Shown: positions 32,791 through 42,923, counted from the stretch's first letter. The stretch: DNA of 64,000 nucleotides from Nesterenkonia salmonea (GCF_005771525.1 NZ_VAVZ01000010.1:1-64000); one strand, 5' to 3'. Notes: a model not told the origin generated them from the letters alone. Made by a program: numbers and translations.

Positions 32791-33731
32791 TGACTGAATA
32801 CTCCGTTCCAGCAGAGCTGGCTGGGAAACGGGCTGACGCCGTCGTGGCGGGCGTCAGTGGGGTTTCCCGGACCGAGGCAGCTGGGTGGATTGCCGACGGC
32901 AGAGTCACCTGGGCCCAGTACCGGACTCAGGGTCGGGAGGCAGGTGTGCCGGTGAAGAAGTCGGAAAGGCTCCACGAAGGCGCCCAGATTGCGGTCCATG
33001 AGCCAGATCCAGTCGACCTGACCGATATTAAGGCGGAATCCGTGCAAGATATGACGCTGCTGTATGAGGACGACGACCTTGTGGCAGTCAACAAGCCGGT
33101 AGGTGTGGCCGCGCACCCCTCTCCGGGGTGGCGGGGTGCCACGGTCATCGGAGGGCTATTGGCACAGGGCGTCAACATCTCCACCTCAGGGGCTCAGGAA
33201 CGCCGCGGGATCGTGCACCGACTAGACGTTGGAACCTCCGGAGTGATGGTGGTGGCGAAGACTGAGCGGGCCTACAGCGTGCTCAAAGACGCCTTCCGTG
33301 ACCGGACCCCGGCAAAGACTTACCACGCACTCGTTCAGGGACTTCCAGATCCACATGAGGGAACTATCGACGCCCCCATCGGCCGCCACCCCGGACATGA
33401 CTGGAGGTTCGCGGTTATGGAGGGCGGACGTGAGGCTCGCACCCACTACGAGCTCATCGAGGCCTATGGACGTGTCAGCCTGATGAACATCCGCCTAGAA
33501 ACTGGGCGGACACACCAAATCCGTGTGCACTTTGCAGCGCTCGGGCATCCCTGTGCTGGTGATCTGACCTATGGTGCTGATCCACATCTGGCCGCTGATC
33601 TGGGGCTCACTCGGCAGTGGCTGCACGCCTTTGAACTGGGCATAGATCACCCGGTCGGCGGTGAAAGGCTGACTATCCGCAGCGACTATCCGCAGGATCT
33701 TACTGAGGCACTGCGCATCTTGGAGGGCTAG
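32790..33731 (+). CDS. rluD: RluA/RluD-family 23S rRNA pseudouridine synthase
   Basis: A 313-aa pseudouridine synthase with an N-terminal S4 RNA-binding domain (about 14-80, [20 protein letters not shown]) and the RluA catalytic domain. [20 protein letters not shown] holds the catalytic Asp (HRLD), followed by KTYHALVQG and [20 protein letters not shown]. Members next to lspA usually modify helix 69 of 23S rRNA; the exact target is inference. ATG 32790 shares a base with the lspA stop. Confidence 0.9.
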   Translation: MTEYSVPAELAGKRADAVVAGVSGVSRTEAAGWIADGRVTWAQYRTQGREAGVPVKKSERLHEGAQIAVHEPDPVDLTDIKAESVQDMTLLYEDDDLVAVNKPVGVAAHPSPGWRGATVIGGLLAQGVNISTSGAQERRGIVHRLDVGTSGVMVVAKTERAYSVLKDAFRDRTPAKTYHALVQGLPDPHEGTIDAPIGRHPGHDWRFAVMEGGREARTHYELIEAYGRVSLMNIRLETGRTHQIRVHFAALGHPCAGDLTYGADPHLAADLGLTRQWLHAFELGIDHPVGGERLTIRSDYPQDLTEALRILEG

Positions 33732-33739
33732 GAGAGCTT

Positions 33740-36700
33740 ATGGTTGAGAACTTCGTCCACCTGCACAACCACACCGAGTACTCGATGCTTGACGGTGCCG
33801 CCAAGATCGATGACATGTTCGCACGAACAGAGGAACTGGGGATGCCGGCGGTTGCCATGACCGACCATGGGTTCCTTTTCGGCGCCTACGAGTTCTGGAA
33901 GACCGCGCAGAACTACGACGTGAAACCCATCATTGGGCTCGAAGCCTATTTGACCCCTGGCACTCATCGTTCGGAACGGAAAAGAGTGCGCTGGGGCGAA
34001 GGGTCAGTGGGTGAGAAGGACGTCTCCGGCGGCGGTGCCTACACCCATATGACGATGTGGGCGCAGAACACCGAGGGTATGCACAACCTCTTCCGGCTCG
34101 GCTCGCGAGCCTCCGTGGAGGGCACCTTCTATAAGCCGCGCGCAGACCGGGAACTCCTCTCGGACTTCGGCAGAGGAATCATCGCTACGACAGGGTGCCC
34201 CTCCGGTGAGATTCAGACCAGACTGCACCTGGGCCAGTATGAAGAGGCTAAGCGGGCAGCCGGCGAATTTGAAGAGATTTTCGGCAAAGGTAACTTCTAC
34301 TGCGAACTGATGGACCACGGCCTGCCGATCGAGCGCCGAGTTCGCCAGGACCTTCTGCAACTGTCCAAAGATCTGAACCTCCCCCTGGTGGCCACCAATG
34401 ACCTCCACTACACGCATCAGCACGACCATAAGGCGCACGGCGCTCTGCTGTGCTTACAGACCGGTGCGACTCTGGATGACCCCAACAGGTTCAAGTTCGA
34501 TGCTGAAGAGTTCTATCTCAAGTCTCCAGCCGAGATGCGCCACCTGTTCCGTGAGGTGCCTGAGGCCTGCGACAACACGCTCGAGATCGCAGAGCGTTGT
34601 GAGGTCACGTTCGATGAGAACGCCTCCTATATGCCCAGGTTCCCTGTCCCAGAAGGCGAGACAGAAGAGTCCTGGTTCATCAAAGAGGTAGAGAAAGGGC
34701 TGCACTACCGCTTCCCGGACGGCATCTCAGAGGAAACCCGGGAGCAGGCCCGGTACGAAATCGGCGTGATTACCCAGATGGGCTTCCCCGGTTACTTCTT
34801 GGTCGTGGCAGACTTCATCAACTGGGCTAAGGAGAACGGCATCCGAGTCGGTCCCGGTCGTGGGTCCGGGCCAGGCTCAATGGTCGCCTATGCCATGCGC
34901 ATCACTGACCTCGACCCCTTGCAGCACGGGCTGATCTTTGAACGGTTCCTGAACCCTGACCGCGTGTCCATGCCCGACTTCGATGTGGATTTCGATGATC
35001 GTCGCCGCAGTGAAGTTATTGACTACGTGGTCAAGAAATACGGCGATGAGCGCGTGGCCATGATCGTGACCTACGGCTCGATCAAATCCAAACAGGCCCT
35101 CAAAGACGCCGCCCGAGTCATGGGCGAACCTTTCCAAACTGGTGAGACGCTCACCAAAGCTATGCCGCCGGATCAGCAGGGAAAACCCATCCCACTGGCG
35201 GACATCCACGACAAAGACTCCAAACGGTACGCCGAAGCCGGCGAATTCCGTGAAATGGTCGACTCTGACCCTCGGCTGAAAGAGATCTTCGAGGTCGCCG
35301 TCGGACTGGAAGGCCTGAAGCGTCAGCCCGGTGTGCACGCCGCAGGTGTCATCATGTCCTCCGACCCACTGATCGACATTATCCCCCTGATGCGCCGTGA
35401 GCAGGATGGGGCGATCATCACGCAGTTCGACTACCCGATCTGTGAGTCGCTCGGCCTCATCAAGATGGACTTCCTGGGGTTGCGCAACCTCACCATCATC
35501 TCCGATGCACTGGAGAACATTCAGCTGAACAAAGGCGTCGAGATCGATCTGGAAACTCTGGATCTCAACGATCGTCCGTCCTACCAACTGCTCTCGCGCG
35601 GCGATACTCTGGGTGTGTTCCAACTCGACGGCTCTGGGCTGCGTTCACTGCTGCGGCAAATGCGCCCCGATAACTTCGAAGACATCTCCGCGACGATCGC
35701 CCTGTATCGACCCGGTCCGATGGGCGCGAACTCCCACACCAACTACGCCCTGCGCAAGAATGGTCAGCAGAAGGTCACTCCTATCCACGCGGAGCTCGAA
35801 GAGCCGCTGGCGGAGATTCTCAACACCACCTACGGTCTGATCATCTATCAGGAGCAGGTGATGGCCATTGCTCAGAAAGTCGCAGGCTATAGCCTCGGCC
35901 AGGCGGATATTCTGCGTCGGGCCATGGGTAAGAAGAAGAAGTCTGAACTAGACAAGCAAAAGGTCGGTTTCTTCGAAGGAATGGCAGCAAACGGGTACTC
36001 CGAGCAGGCATCCCAAACTCTCTGGGACATCCTGCTGCCGTTCTCCGACTACGCATTCAACAAGGCCCACTCTGCCGCCTATGGGCTCATCGCCTATTGG
36101 ACGGCGTATCTGAAGGCCAACTACCCGGCTGAATACATGGCTGCATTGCTCACCAGTGTGGGAGAGAACCGCGATAAGCTCGCGATCTACCTCTCCGAAT
36201 GTCGTCATATGGGGATTACGGTCACCGCTCCGAGCATCAACGAATCAGCACTGACCTTCACCCCAGTGGGGGACGACACCATCCGATTCGGCATGGGGGC
36301 AGTCCGAAACGTTGGAGCAAACGTCGTCGCCGGCATCGTCGATGCTCGCCAGGAGAAGGGCAAGTACACGTCCTTCGTGGACTTCTTCACCAAGGTCCCA
36401 GCACAGGTCTGCAATAAGCGCACTATGGATTCACTCATCAAGGCCGGAGGCTTCGACGAGCTCGGGCACACTCGCCGGTCCCTGGTGACCATCCATGAGT
36501 TGGCTGTCGACCAGGCGATCCGGCAGAAGAAAGACTCGGAGCAGTACGAGACAGATATTTTCGGTGCTTTTGCTGAAGCCGACGATGAACCCGGCGGAGG
36601 TTTCGAAGCCGTCAAGGTTCCTGAGCTGCCTGAATATGAGAAGAAGGACAAGCTGAACTTTGAGCGGGAAATGCTCGGACTCTATGTCTCTGATCACCCA

Positions 36701-37279
36701 CTATCAGGCATGGAGCGCACGCTAGCCTCCCATGCAGACCGGTCGGTGCCCAGCGTGGTCAGTGAGGATGGACCACCGGACGGCGCCACAGTGACCATAT
36801 GCGGCATGATCACCTCCCTGGCCCGCAAGATCGCAAAATCCGGCAACCCCTACGCGCGCGCCGAAATCGAGGACCTGACCGGATCTGTCGAAGTGATGTT
36901 CTTCGGTAAGACCTACCAGGCAGTGTCGATGGTGCTCGCTGAGGATCTCATCGTCGCGGTCAAGGGACAAGTGGACCGCCGCGAAGACGGGGGAGTGGTG
37001 CTCAAGGCGATGGACGTTACTGTTCCGGAGGTCACCGAAGATGGTGTGTCGGGGCCCGTCGTGGTGTCGATGCCGGTGCAGAAGGCAACCGAACGCATCA
37101 TCACCGAACTGGGATCCACACTCCAGGCGCACCGGGGCACCTCGGACGTCCACATCAGGCTGCTGACAGGCGAGAAGGTCGAAGTCATGAAGCTGGGGGT
37201 GGCCTATCAAGTCTCTCCCTCACCGTCGCTGTACGGAGACCTCAAGGTCCTTCTGGGTCCCTCGTGCCTTGAGAGTTGA
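33740..37279 (+). CDS. dnaE: DNA polymerase III alpha subunit (DnaE1)
   Basis: A 1179-aa replicative polymerase of family C. N-terminal PHP domain (FVHLHNHTEYSMLDGAAK; TDHGFLFG) with intact metal-ligand His, as in proofreading-competent actinobacterial DnaE1. The palm carries GPGRGSGPGSMVAYAM and catalytic PDFDVDFDDRRR, then HAAGVIMS, the fingers (GVFQLDGSGLRSLLRQM; ATIALYRPGPM), a helix-hairpin-helix region and a C-terminal OB fold (GATVTICGMITSLARK). ATG 33740 has AGGAG 9 nt upstream. It ends 86 bp before nrdR, the regulator of dNTP supply. Confidence 0.96.
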   Translation: MVENFVHLHNHTEYSMLDGAAKIDDMFARTEELGMPAVAMTDHGFLFGAYEFWKTAQNYDVKPIIGLEAYLTPGTHRSERKRVRWGEGSVGEKDVSGGGAYTHMTMWAQNTEGMHNLFRLGSRASVEGTFYKPRADRELLSDFGRGIIATTGCPSGEIQTRLHLGQYEEAKRAAGEFEEIFGKGNFYCELMDHGLPIERRVRQDLLQLSKDLNLPLVATNDLHYTHQHDHKAHGALLCLQTGATLDDPNRFKFDAEEFYLKSPAEMRHLFREVPEACDNTLEIAERCEVTFDENASYMPRFPVPEGETEESWFIKEVEKGLHYRFPDGISEETREQARYEIGVITQMGFPGYFLVVADFINWAKENGIRVGPGRGSGPGSMVAYAMRITDLDPLQHGLIFERFLNPDRVSMPDFDVDFDDRRRSEVIDYVVKKYGDERVAMIVTYGSIKSKQALKDAARVMGEPFQTGETLTKAMPPDQQGKPIPLADIHDKDSKRYAEAGEFREMVDSDPRLKEIFEVAVGLEGLKRQPGVHAAGVIMSSDPLIDIIPLMRREQDGAIITQFDYPICESLGLIKMDFLGLRNLTIISDALENIQLNKGVEIDLETLDLNDRPSYQLLSRGDTLGVFQLDGSGLRSLLRQMRPDNFEDISATIALYRPGPMGANSHTNYALRKNGQQKVTPIHAELEEPLAEILNTTYGLIIYQEQVMAIAQKVAGYSLGQADILRRAMGKKKKSELDKQKVGFFEGMAANGYSEQASQTLWDILLPFSDYAFNKAHSAAYGLIAYWTAYLKANYPAEYMAALLTSVGENRDKLAIYLSECRHMGITVTAPSINESALTFTPVGDDTIRFGMGAVRNVGANVVAGIVDARQEKGKYTSFVDFFTKVPAQVCNKRTMDSLIKAGGFDELGHTRRSLVTIHELAVDQAIRQKKDSEQYETDIFGAFAEADDEPGGGFEAVKVPELPEYEKKDKLNFEREMLGLYVSDHPLSGMERTLASHADRSVPSVVSEDGPPDGATVTICGMITSLARKIAKSGNPYARAEIEDLTGSVEVMFFGKTYQAVSMVLAEDLIVAVKGQVDRREDGGVVLKAMDVTVPEVTEDGVSGPVVVSMPVQKATERIITELGSTLQAHRGTSDVHIRLLTGEKVEVMKLGVAYQVSPSPSLYGDLKVLLGPSCLES

Positions 37280-37286
37280 GCGCTCA

Positions 37287-37333
37287 CCACTAGATGTTGA
37301 GTTGAACGAGTTGTTGGACACAATATGTAGTGG
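37287..37333 (+). promoter_or_regulatory. Two NrdR boxes 31 bp apart upstream of nrdR
   Basis: ACACAATATGTAGTGG (37318-37333) agrees with the NrdR-box consensus ACACTATATATAGTGT at 13 of 16 bases. A weaker partner lies at 37287-37302 (CCACTAGATGTTGAGT), exactly 31 bp (three helical turns) upstream, the spacing NrdR boxes usually have. The stronger box sits in the spacer of a promoter TTGTTG (37311-37316) N18 TAGACT (37335-37340). Autorepression of nrdR is the simplest reading. Confidence 0.75.
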
Positions 37334-37365
37334 ATAGACTGTGATGTGGGAGAGGAGGCCCACAA

Positions 37366-37866
37366 ATGTTCTGCCCTTATTGCCGTCACGACTCATCTCG
37401 TGTGGTGGACTCAAGGACGCTGGAAGACGGATCCGGAATCCGCCGTCGTCGGCAGTGTCCGCAATGTTCTAAGCGTTTCACCACAGTGGAAACCACAAGT
37501 CTCAGTGTGATCAAGAGGTCCGGGGCGGCAGAGCCCTTCGACCGGTCCAAAGTGATCAATGGTGTGCGAAAAGCCTGCCAGGGCAGGCCCGTGACTCCTG
37601 ATGATCTGGCAGTCCTGGCCCAGGAAGTCGAGGAAACGGTCCGCGCCTCCGGAAACGCAGAAATCGACGCCAATGACGTCGGTCTGGCTATTCTTGGTCC
37701 ACTCAAAAGGCTCGACGTCGTCGCCTATATGAGATTCGCCTCCGTCTACAGGGGTTTCGAGAATCTCGACGACTTTGAGGCAGCTGTCGAAGAGCTTCGG
37801 AGGGAAGAGCTGGAACCGGAGGGCGTCGCAGCGAAAGTTGTTCAGCCGCGATTCGGATTCAGGTAG
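37366..37866 (+). CDS. nrdR: Transcriptional repressor NrdR
   Basis: A 166-aa Zn-ribbon/ATP-cone repressor of ribonucleotide reductase genes; the ATP-cone senses ATP/dATP. Zn ligands are the two pairs in MFCPYCRH (Cys3, Cys6) and [10 protein letters not shown] (Cys31, Cys34). The ATP-cone starts at [20 protein letters not shown] near 47. ATG 37366 follows GGGAGAGGAGG. Two NrdR boxes precede it, and a terminator follows at once, so it is probably monocistronic. Confidence 0.96.
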   Translation: MFCPYCRHDSSRVVDSRTLEDGSGIRRRRQCPQCSKRFTTVETTSLSVIKRSGAAEPFDRSKVINGVRKACQGRPVTPDDLAVLAQEVEETVRASGNAEIDANDVGLAILGPLKRLDVVAYMRFASVYRGFENLDDFEAAVEELRREELEPEGVAAKVVQPRFGFR

Positions 37867-37878
37867 ACTCTCAGACAT

Positions 37879-37926
37879 ACCGGTGGTGGTCTCTTCAGGG
37901 GAAGGTTGAGACCACCGCCGGTTTTC
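37879..37926 (+). terminator. Intrinsic terminator of nrdR
   Basis: ACCGGTGGTGGTCTC (37879-37893) and GAGACCACCGCCGGT (37908-37922) pair over 15 bp with one wobble, loop 14 nt, followed by TTTTC. It lies between the convergent nrdR and rpe genes and is oriented for nrdR. Confidence 0.85.
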
Positions 37927-37956
37927 TTATCTCCGGCACTCCCTCAAGGCACGGCC

Positions 37957-38607
37957 CTAGCTCCCTGCCAAGTGGCGCAGACCAGCGATAGCCGCCTCCG
38001 GATCATCCGCGGAGTAAACCGCCGATCCCGCCACAAAGGTGTCAGCACCGGCTTCTGCAGCACGCAAGATGGTCTCGCTGTTGACGCCGCCGTCTACCTG
38101 GACGGCAATTCGGCCTCCGAGATCATCGGATGCTCGACGTGCCGCAGCGATCTTCGGCAGCATCTCATCCATAAAAGACTGCCCGCCGAAACCAGGTTCC
38201 ACCGTCATGATCAGCAGCATGTCCAGCTCGCTGAGAAGTCCCAGGTGGGGTTCAAGGGCGGTCCCGGGTTTCATAGCCATGGCGGCTTTGGCCCCGTGCG
38301 ACTTCAGATCCCGGGCAACCTGAACCGGCCGGACAGCCGCCTCCACGTGGAATGTCACTGACTCCGACCCAAGCTCCGCGTAAGCAGGCGCCCAGCGGTC
38401 AGCATCATCGATCATCAGATGCACGTCCAGCGGCAGAGCAGTCGCGGCGCGGATGGCTTGGACCACAGGCAGCCCGAGCGTCAGGTTGGGAACAAAATGA
38501 TTGTCCATCACATCCACGTGGACGGCATCCGCCGAGGGAATGCGCGCAAGCTCGGAAGCAAGGTTCGCGAAGTCGGCGCTGAGAATGCTCGGGTGGATAG
38601 CGGTCAT
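37957..38607 (-). CDS. rpe: Ribulose-phosphate 3-epimerase
   Basis: A 216-aa TIM-barrel enzyme of the pentose phosphate pathway interconverting ribulose-5-P and xylulose-5-P. Metal/catalytic residues lie in [56 protein letters not shown] and [14 protein letters not shown] 38607 overlaps the rsmB stop (ATGA). Last gene of the def-fmt-rsmB-rpe unit. Confidence 0.96.
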   Translation of the reverse strand: MTAIHPSILSADFANLASELARIPSADAVHVDVMDNHFVPNLTLGLPVVQAIRAATALPLDVHLMIDDADRWAPAYAELGSESVTFHVEAAVRPVQVARDLKSHGAKAAMAMKPGTALEPHLGLLSELDMLLIMTVEPGFGGQSFMDEMLPKIAAARRASDDLGGRIAVQVDGGVNSETILRAAEAGADTFVAGSAVYSADDPEAAIAGLRHLAGS

Positions 38608-40115
38608 GGGGCCTCTTTTCTCAACAGGGCAAAAAACATGGCATCAGTTCCGTGGGTGTGAGGCCACAGCTGCACGCATTTGGCAGCCGTTTCACCAGTG
38701 GCCGCGGGACGTTTCTGGATCAAGTCTGCTCCTGCAGGCAGCGCCAGATCTTCCATGAGGACATGAGCATCCAACAGCTCAAGCTCCGGATGCCTCTTCA
38801 GCGTGTCCTCGACCTGAACCAGAGTTTCAGCAGGGTGCGGTGAACAGGTCACATAGGCCAGTAGGCCATCGTCTGCAAGGACTGCCGCAGCGGAATCGAT
38901 CAGCTCCGCCTGCAGGATTGTCAGCTGAGCCAGATCCCCGGGCTGCCTTCTCCAGCGAGATTCAGGACGACGCCGCAGCGCACCTAATCCTGTACAGGGA
39001 GCATCCACAATGATCCGGTCGAATGTCTGACCCAATTCTCCGATGCTCTGTCCATCCCCAGTGCGGACCTCCCAAAAGTCTGAGTTGATCGGCTGCAGAG
39101 CCTTTCTGACCAGTTCAGCGCGATGCGGCGCAGGCTCGTTGGCAGTCAAGTGAACCTCGTAGTCCGCGGCGAGGCTAGCCAGCAGGGCGGCCTTGCCGCC
39201 TGGCCCTGCGCAGAGGTCGAGCCACTTTTCCCCGGGAGCTACGGCGGGTTCAGCCAGGGCCCGGGCGATCCATTGAGAGCCGATGTCCTGGACCCGGAGC
39301 ACATTCTCCCGGACTCCGCTGAGCCGGCCGATGTCACCTCCCCGGAACACCGCTGCCCCATCAATGAGTTCGGAGCCCACCGCACCGGACTCTATGGCCA
39401 GCTGCAGGGCTTCGGGGCCGCTGGGCTCCGCGCCAGCGGGAATGCCCACCAGGTGAACTTCTGGGGCTGCGTTATCAGCTTCCAGCAGCTCTACCAGCTG
39501 ATCCTCATACCCATGGAGCTTCAGCGACTGTCGCATCGCGCGTACGATCCAGCGTGGATGGGCATGACGCAGGGCGAGGGCCTCCAGGTCACCGAGGTCA
39601 GCGGTGAGGTCGTCCAACCATTCCTGCAGGGGCTTCGCCCCTACTTTTCGCAGGACGGCGTTCACCAACCCAGAAGGTCCTGCCCCGACCTGGTCGCGAA
39701 CCAACGCTACTGTTTCATTAACTGCTGCGTGGTCGTCAACGCGCATGGCGAGCAGCTGATGAGTGCCTAGGCGCAGGGCGTTGAGCACTGGGGGATCCAG
39801 CTGCTCCAGCTCTCGGTCAACGTTCTGGCGAAGAATCGTGTCATACGTTCCCTGGGCACGAAGAGTGCCGTAGGTGAGTTCCGTGGCGAACGCGGCGTCG
39901 CGTTTATCCAGCTTGGCATGACGGATCTCCGTAGGCAGCACGAGGTTGGCGTACGCGTCATCGAGAGCCACTGCTCGCAGCACCCGGAACGCCGTCAGCC
40001 GAGCTGGGTCGGACCGCCGGGTGCGTCGAGAGGGAGCTGATTGGCTGAACTGGCGGTGTCCGCCGCGGTGCCGCTGGCGACCCTTCTCATTCCGGCGTTG
40101 TGAACCATCGCTCAC
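38604..40115 (-). CDS. rsmB: 16S rRNA (cytosine-967 C5)-methyltransferase
   Basis: A 503-aa RNA m5C methyltransferase. An Arg/Gln-rich N-terminus is followed by a NusB-like domain (about 35-170, [12 protein letters not shown]), then the Rossmann SAM domain with [38 protein letters not shown] (Cys for product release) and [16 protein letters not shown] (catalytic Cys). The name assumes the usual C967 target. Overlaps of 4 nt with fmt and rpe indicate translational coupling. Confidence 0.92.
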   Translation of the reverse strand: MSDGSQRRNEKGRQRHRGGHRQFSQSAPSRRTRRSDPARLTAFRVLRAVALDDAYANLVLPTEIRHAKLDKRDAAFATELTYGTLRAQGTYDTILRQNVDRELEQLDPPVLNALRLGTHQLLAMRVDDHAAVNETVALVRDQVGAGPSGLVNAVLRKVGAKPLQEWLDDLTADLGDLEALALRHAHPRWIVRAMRQSLKLHGYEDQLVELLEADNAAPEVHLVGIPAGAEPSGPEALQLAIESGAVGSELIDGAAVFRGGDIGRLSGVRENVLRVQDIGSQWIARALAEPAVAPGEKWLDLCAGPGGKAALLASLAADYEVHLTANEPAPHRAELVRKALQPINSDFWEVRTGDGQSIGELGQTFDRIIVDAPCTGLGALRRRPESRWRRQPGDLAQLTILQAELIDSAAAVLADDGLLAYVTCSPHPAETLVQVEDTLKRHPELELLDAHVLMEDLALPAGADLIQKRPAATGETAAKCVQLWPHTHGTDAMFFALLRKEAP

Positions 40116-41062
40116 CGTTGACCTCCCAGTAGTACGTCCTCGTGCTGGCCGCGGAGCCAGTCAGCAGCCGGCATCATCTGCTTCCCAGCCGGCTGCACCT
40201 CGGTAAGCACCACTCCAGCCCCGTCGCCTGTTGTCATGACGACTACCCGTTCACCCGAATGCCGATCGGAGGCCAGCAGGGAGACCTGCCCCGGGTCTCC
40301 GCCAGGACTGCCGTGAAAAGCGCGGGCCACTCCCAGCTTCACTCGGGATTCACCATTGAGGGTCCATGCACCGGGTTCAGGAATCGTCGCGTTGATCCGG
40401 TCAGCGACCTGAGGCGCTGCCGACCTCGGGTCAATGAAAGCGTCCTCGCGGGTGAGTTTCGGCGCGAATGACGGCTCGCCCACCTGGGGAACAGGAGACA
40501 CTGAGCCTTCCACCAAACTAGGTAGTAGATCCAACAGCATGCGGCTTCCCAAGGTGGTGAGGTCCTCCAGCACCCTTCCGGCGGAGGCCAACTCCGGAAT
40601 CTCATAAGTCCGTGCGGCGTGGACGGGGCCTGTGTCCATCCCCTTCTCCAGCTGGAAGATCGTGGCCGCCGTCGTGCGTTCGCCATTGAGAATGGCATGC
40701 TGAACCGGTGAGGCTCCGCGGTACTTGGGCAATTCTGAATAGTGAAGGTTCACCCAGCCCTGAGTGGGGACCTGCAGGGCTGGTTCAGGCAGCAGCGCTC
40801 CGTAGGCGACGACCACTCCGAGATCAGGCCGGAGTCTGCGGATCGCCTCTGTGACGTCATGATCGAGCTTCGATGCCTTCAGCAGAGGCAGCCCGGCGTC
40901 CCGGGCGACCTCAGCCACAGGGGAGGGGGTGAGCACTTTGCGCCGACCCACCGCGGCATCGGGCCGCGTCAGCACGCCCGCCACAGAGACGTCAGAGGTG
41001 ATGAGTCCCATCAGGACATGGGCTGCGATCTTCGGGGTGCCAGCAAAGACTATTCCGCTCAT
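40112..41062 (-). CDS. fmt: Methionyl-tRNA formyltransferase
   Basis: A 316-aa enzyme that formylates initiator Met-tRNA using 10-formyl-tetrahydrofolate. N-terminal IVFAGTPKIAAHVL, VVVAYGALLPEPAL, WVNLHYSELPKYRGASPVQHAI with the catalytic Asn-His region (N/HxxLPxYRG), and a C-terminal OB-like tRNA-binding domain. ATG 41062 overlaps the def stop by 4 nt, a common pairing of formylation and deformylation. Confidence 0.95.
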   Translation of the reverse strand: MSGIVFAGTPKIAAHVLMGLITSDVSVAGVLTRPDAAVGRRKVLTPSPVAEVARDAGLPLLKASKLDHDVTEAIRRLRPDLGVVVAYGALLPEPALQVPTQGWVNLHYSELPKYRGASPVQHAILNGERTTAATIFQLEKGMDTGPVHAARTYEIPELASAGRVLEDLTTLGSRMLLDLLPSLVEGSVSPVPQVGEPSFAPKLTREDAFIDPRSAAPQVADRINATIPEPGAWTLNGESRVKLGVARAFHGSPGGDPGQVSLLASDRHSGERVVVMTTGDGAGVVLTEVQPAGKQMMPAADWLRGQHEDVLLGGQR

Positions 41063-41598
41063 GCCATCACTCCATTCCGTAACGCTCGGTAGGCATGTTT
41101 CTTATGCTCTCCGGTCAATCGGTCCAGAAAGAGCTTCCCATCCAGATGATCCAGTTCATGTTGCAAACAGGCTGCCAGCAGGCCGGTGGCTTCGATCCGC
41201 AGGCTCTCACCATCGGGGCCCACGCCGGTGAGCACGGCATGGGGGAAGCGTTCTACCGGGGCGTAGATTCCGCCAGGAACGGAAAGGCATCCCTCCCGGA
41301 GGACAGCGTCCGCATCCTCTTCCTCAGGACGGGGGACGAACGAGGGGCTTCCGGACCACGTGATTTCAGGGTTGATCACTGCACCTCGGGAGTCCTCCAC
41401 ATGCCATGTGAAGATCCGCAGGCTCACTCCCACCTGTGGTGCGGCGAGGCCGATGCCGTTGACGTGTTCCATCGTATGGTCCATGTTATGGATGAGCTGG
41501 CTGATGCGTTGGTCCGGGGTTCCGTCATTGAGCGGAACAGCAGAAGCAGGGCTGCGCAGGACCGGATCACCGATCTGCCGAATTTCGAGGACAGACAT
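41059..41598 (-). CDS. def: Peptide deformylase
   Basis: A 179-aa metalloenzyme that removes the N-formyl group from new proteins. All three motifs are present: GIGLAAPQVG, EGCLSVPG (metal Cys) and QHELDHLDG (HExxH). The frame is open upstream to 41757 but that would overlap the recB-like gene; the ATG at 41598 gives MSVLEIRQIGDPVL and has GAAAGA about 8 nt before it (ATG 41607 is closer to that site). Confidence 0.94.
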   Translation of the reverse strand: MSVLEIRQIGDPVLRSPASAVPLNDGTPDQRISQLIHNMDHTMEHVNGIGLAAPQVGVSLRIFTWHVEDSRGAVINPEITWSGSPSFVPRPEEEDADAVLREGCLSVPGGIYAPVERFPHAVLTGVGPDGESLRIEATGLLAACLQHELDHLDGKLFLDRLTGEHKKHAYRALRNGVMA

Positions 41599-41639
41599 GT
41601 TCACCATTCTTTCATCACCGGAAGCCAGCACCCGGCGGC

Positions 41640-42512
41640 TCAAACAGTCGGGGCAGCCGCTGCAGGCGGCGGACCGATAGTCCGCAGCGCATGCCCTTGC
41701 TCGGTCACGGTTCGGGAATGCTCCCAGACTTGCCGCAGCGCCCAGAACTTCTTCCAATGCGCTCGGAGCCCCGAGGCCTGGGCCTGAACCGGGACCACCT
41801 CGGCCTCAGAGACTGCCACAGCGATCAGCAGGGGCAGCTCACCTTCGTCACCCCGGTGCGGCCATGGCTCCCACGTGCCAGAGGCCGCGTCAACCAGGAC
41901 CTCTTCAGCTCGCATTCCCGCCACGAGCTGCATCACCACGGAGTCACGAACCGGTTTCGCCCGGCCGTCACGACCGAGGCCTTTCGTCTTGAAGTCAAGA
42001 ATGCACGTCCTGCCGCCAATCTCAGCCAACAGATCCAGTGTGCCGGCGTAACCGACGGTGTGATTCCACACCGTGACCTCCGCGGCGAGTGGCTTGACCT
42101 GGTAGAGCTCCCACCACTCGTCGAAACGGTCAGCAAAGCGGGACTCCCCGTACTCGGACAGAACTGTTCGCGCGGCGTCGGGATCAGCGGCTTCCCCCAG
42201 GGTGTGCAGAGCCACCTGCTCAGCGTAGTGATGGACCCGATCTCCACGAGCTGCCGCAGCATCGCGGAATCTCTCTGCAGCAGAAGAAGCGTGGCGGGCC
42301 AGTTTCCGAAGGTCGCCGGGGGAACCTACCGAGCTGGTGAGACGTGCATCATTGATGAGTTCGGTCGCCGCCATATGACCAGACCAACCTGTCATGTCCT
42401 GCGACTCCTGGGCGATGACTGTGGTGATCGAAGGGACCATAGGTGGCTCGGACAGGGAGCGAGAGTACATTCGACCGAAGTCTGTAGCGTGGGCGAGCCT
42501 GGGATCCGTCAT
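41640..42512 (-). CDS. RecB-like PD-(D/E)XK family exonuclease/nuclease
   Basis: A 290-aa protein with a RecB-type PD-(D/E)XK nuclease core: GYAGTLDLLAEIGGRTCILDFKTK (split: GYAGTLDLLAEI, CILDFKTK), giving Asp in the first and Asp-x-Lys in the second motif, plus EVTVWNHTVG upstream and QLVAGMRAEEV after it. No helicase domain. I recognise the type as a stand-alone actinobacterial cytosolic nuclease often found next to def-fmt; its substrate and role are not known. ATG 42512 is 48 bp or so after a weak CAGACT -10 on the minus strand. It heads the minus-strand unit. Confidence 0.75.
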   Translation of the reverse strand: MTDPRLAHATDFGRMYSRSLSEPPMVPSITTVIAQESQDMTGWSGHMAATELINDARLTSSVGSPGDLRKLARHASSAAERFRDAAAARGDRVHHYAEQVALHTLGEAADPDAARTVLSEYGESRFADRFDEWWELYQVKPLAAEVTVWNHTVGYAGTLDLLAEIGGRTCILDFKTKGLGRDGRAKPVRDSVVMQLVAGMRAEEVLVDAASGTWEPWPHRGDEGELPLLIAVAVSEAEVVPVQAQASGLRAHWKKFWALRQVWEHSRTVTEQGHALRTIGPPPAAAAPTV

Positions 42513-42562
42513 AGCTGTTCAGTCTGCCATGAGGCCCCGAAACCGTGGTGACGACGAGGCGA

Positions 42563-42623
42563 TTGGACGGTCTGCCTCGGAGTGGGTTAGAGTTTCATGT
42601 CGTTGACCTGCCGGTTTCGGCAG
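42563..42623 (+). promoter_or_regulatory. Promoter and leader hairpin of the tRNA array
   Basis: TTGGAC (42563-42568) and TAGAGT (42588-42593) are 19 bp apart, a loose sigma-A promoter. A hairpin CTGCCG-GTTT-CGGCAG (42608-42623) lies between it and the first tRNA and may mark leader processing. Confidence is limited by the long spacer. Confidence 0.4.
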
Positions 42624-42631
42624 TAAGACAA

Positions 42632-42705
42632 GCGGATGTAGCTCAGCTGGCTAGAGCATCACCTTGCCATGGTGAGGGTCGCGAGTTCGAATCTCGTCAT
42701 CCGCT
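42632..42705 (+). tRNA. tRNA-Gly (GCC), copy 1
   Basis: Acceptor arms GCGGATG/CATCCGC pair, D-arm GCTC...GAGC, anticodon stem CACCT..GGTG with loop TTGCCAT giving anticodon GCC, and T-loop GTTCGAATC. Discriminator T, CCA not encoded. First unit of the 292-bp repeat. Confidence 0.96.
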
Positions 42706-42732
42706 CGCGAGGGAAATAACCCAAGCAACCCC

Positions 42733-42803
42733 GGTGGGGTGGCCGAGTGGTGAGGCAGCGGCCTGCAAAGCCGTTAACGCGGGTTCGATTCCCGTCCCCA
42801 CCT
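42733..42803 (+). tRNA. tRNA-Cys (GCA), copy 1
   Basis: Acceptor GGTGGGG/CCCCACC, anticodon stem GGCCT..AAGCC region with loop CTGCAAA giving anticodon GCA, T-arm GCGGGTTCGATTCCCGT. Discriminator T, CCA not encoded. 71 nt. Confidence 0.96.
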
Positions 42804-42830
42804 CGCACCGGTCCTACGGCCGGGCAGTAC

Positions 42831-42902
42831 GCGTGATTGGCGCAGCGGTAGCGCGCTTCCCTGACACGGAAGAGGTCACTGGTTCGATCCCAGTATCACG
42901 CA
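42831..42902 (+). tRNA. tRNA-Val (GAC), copy 1
   Basis: Acceptor GCGTGAT/ATCACGC, anticodon stem CTTCC/GGAAG with loop CTGACAC giving anticodon GAC, T-arm ACTGGTTCGATCCCAGT. Discriminator A. 72 nt. Confidence 0.96.
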
Positions 42903-42923
42903 CAGCTGGCTTTGGTCAGCAAC

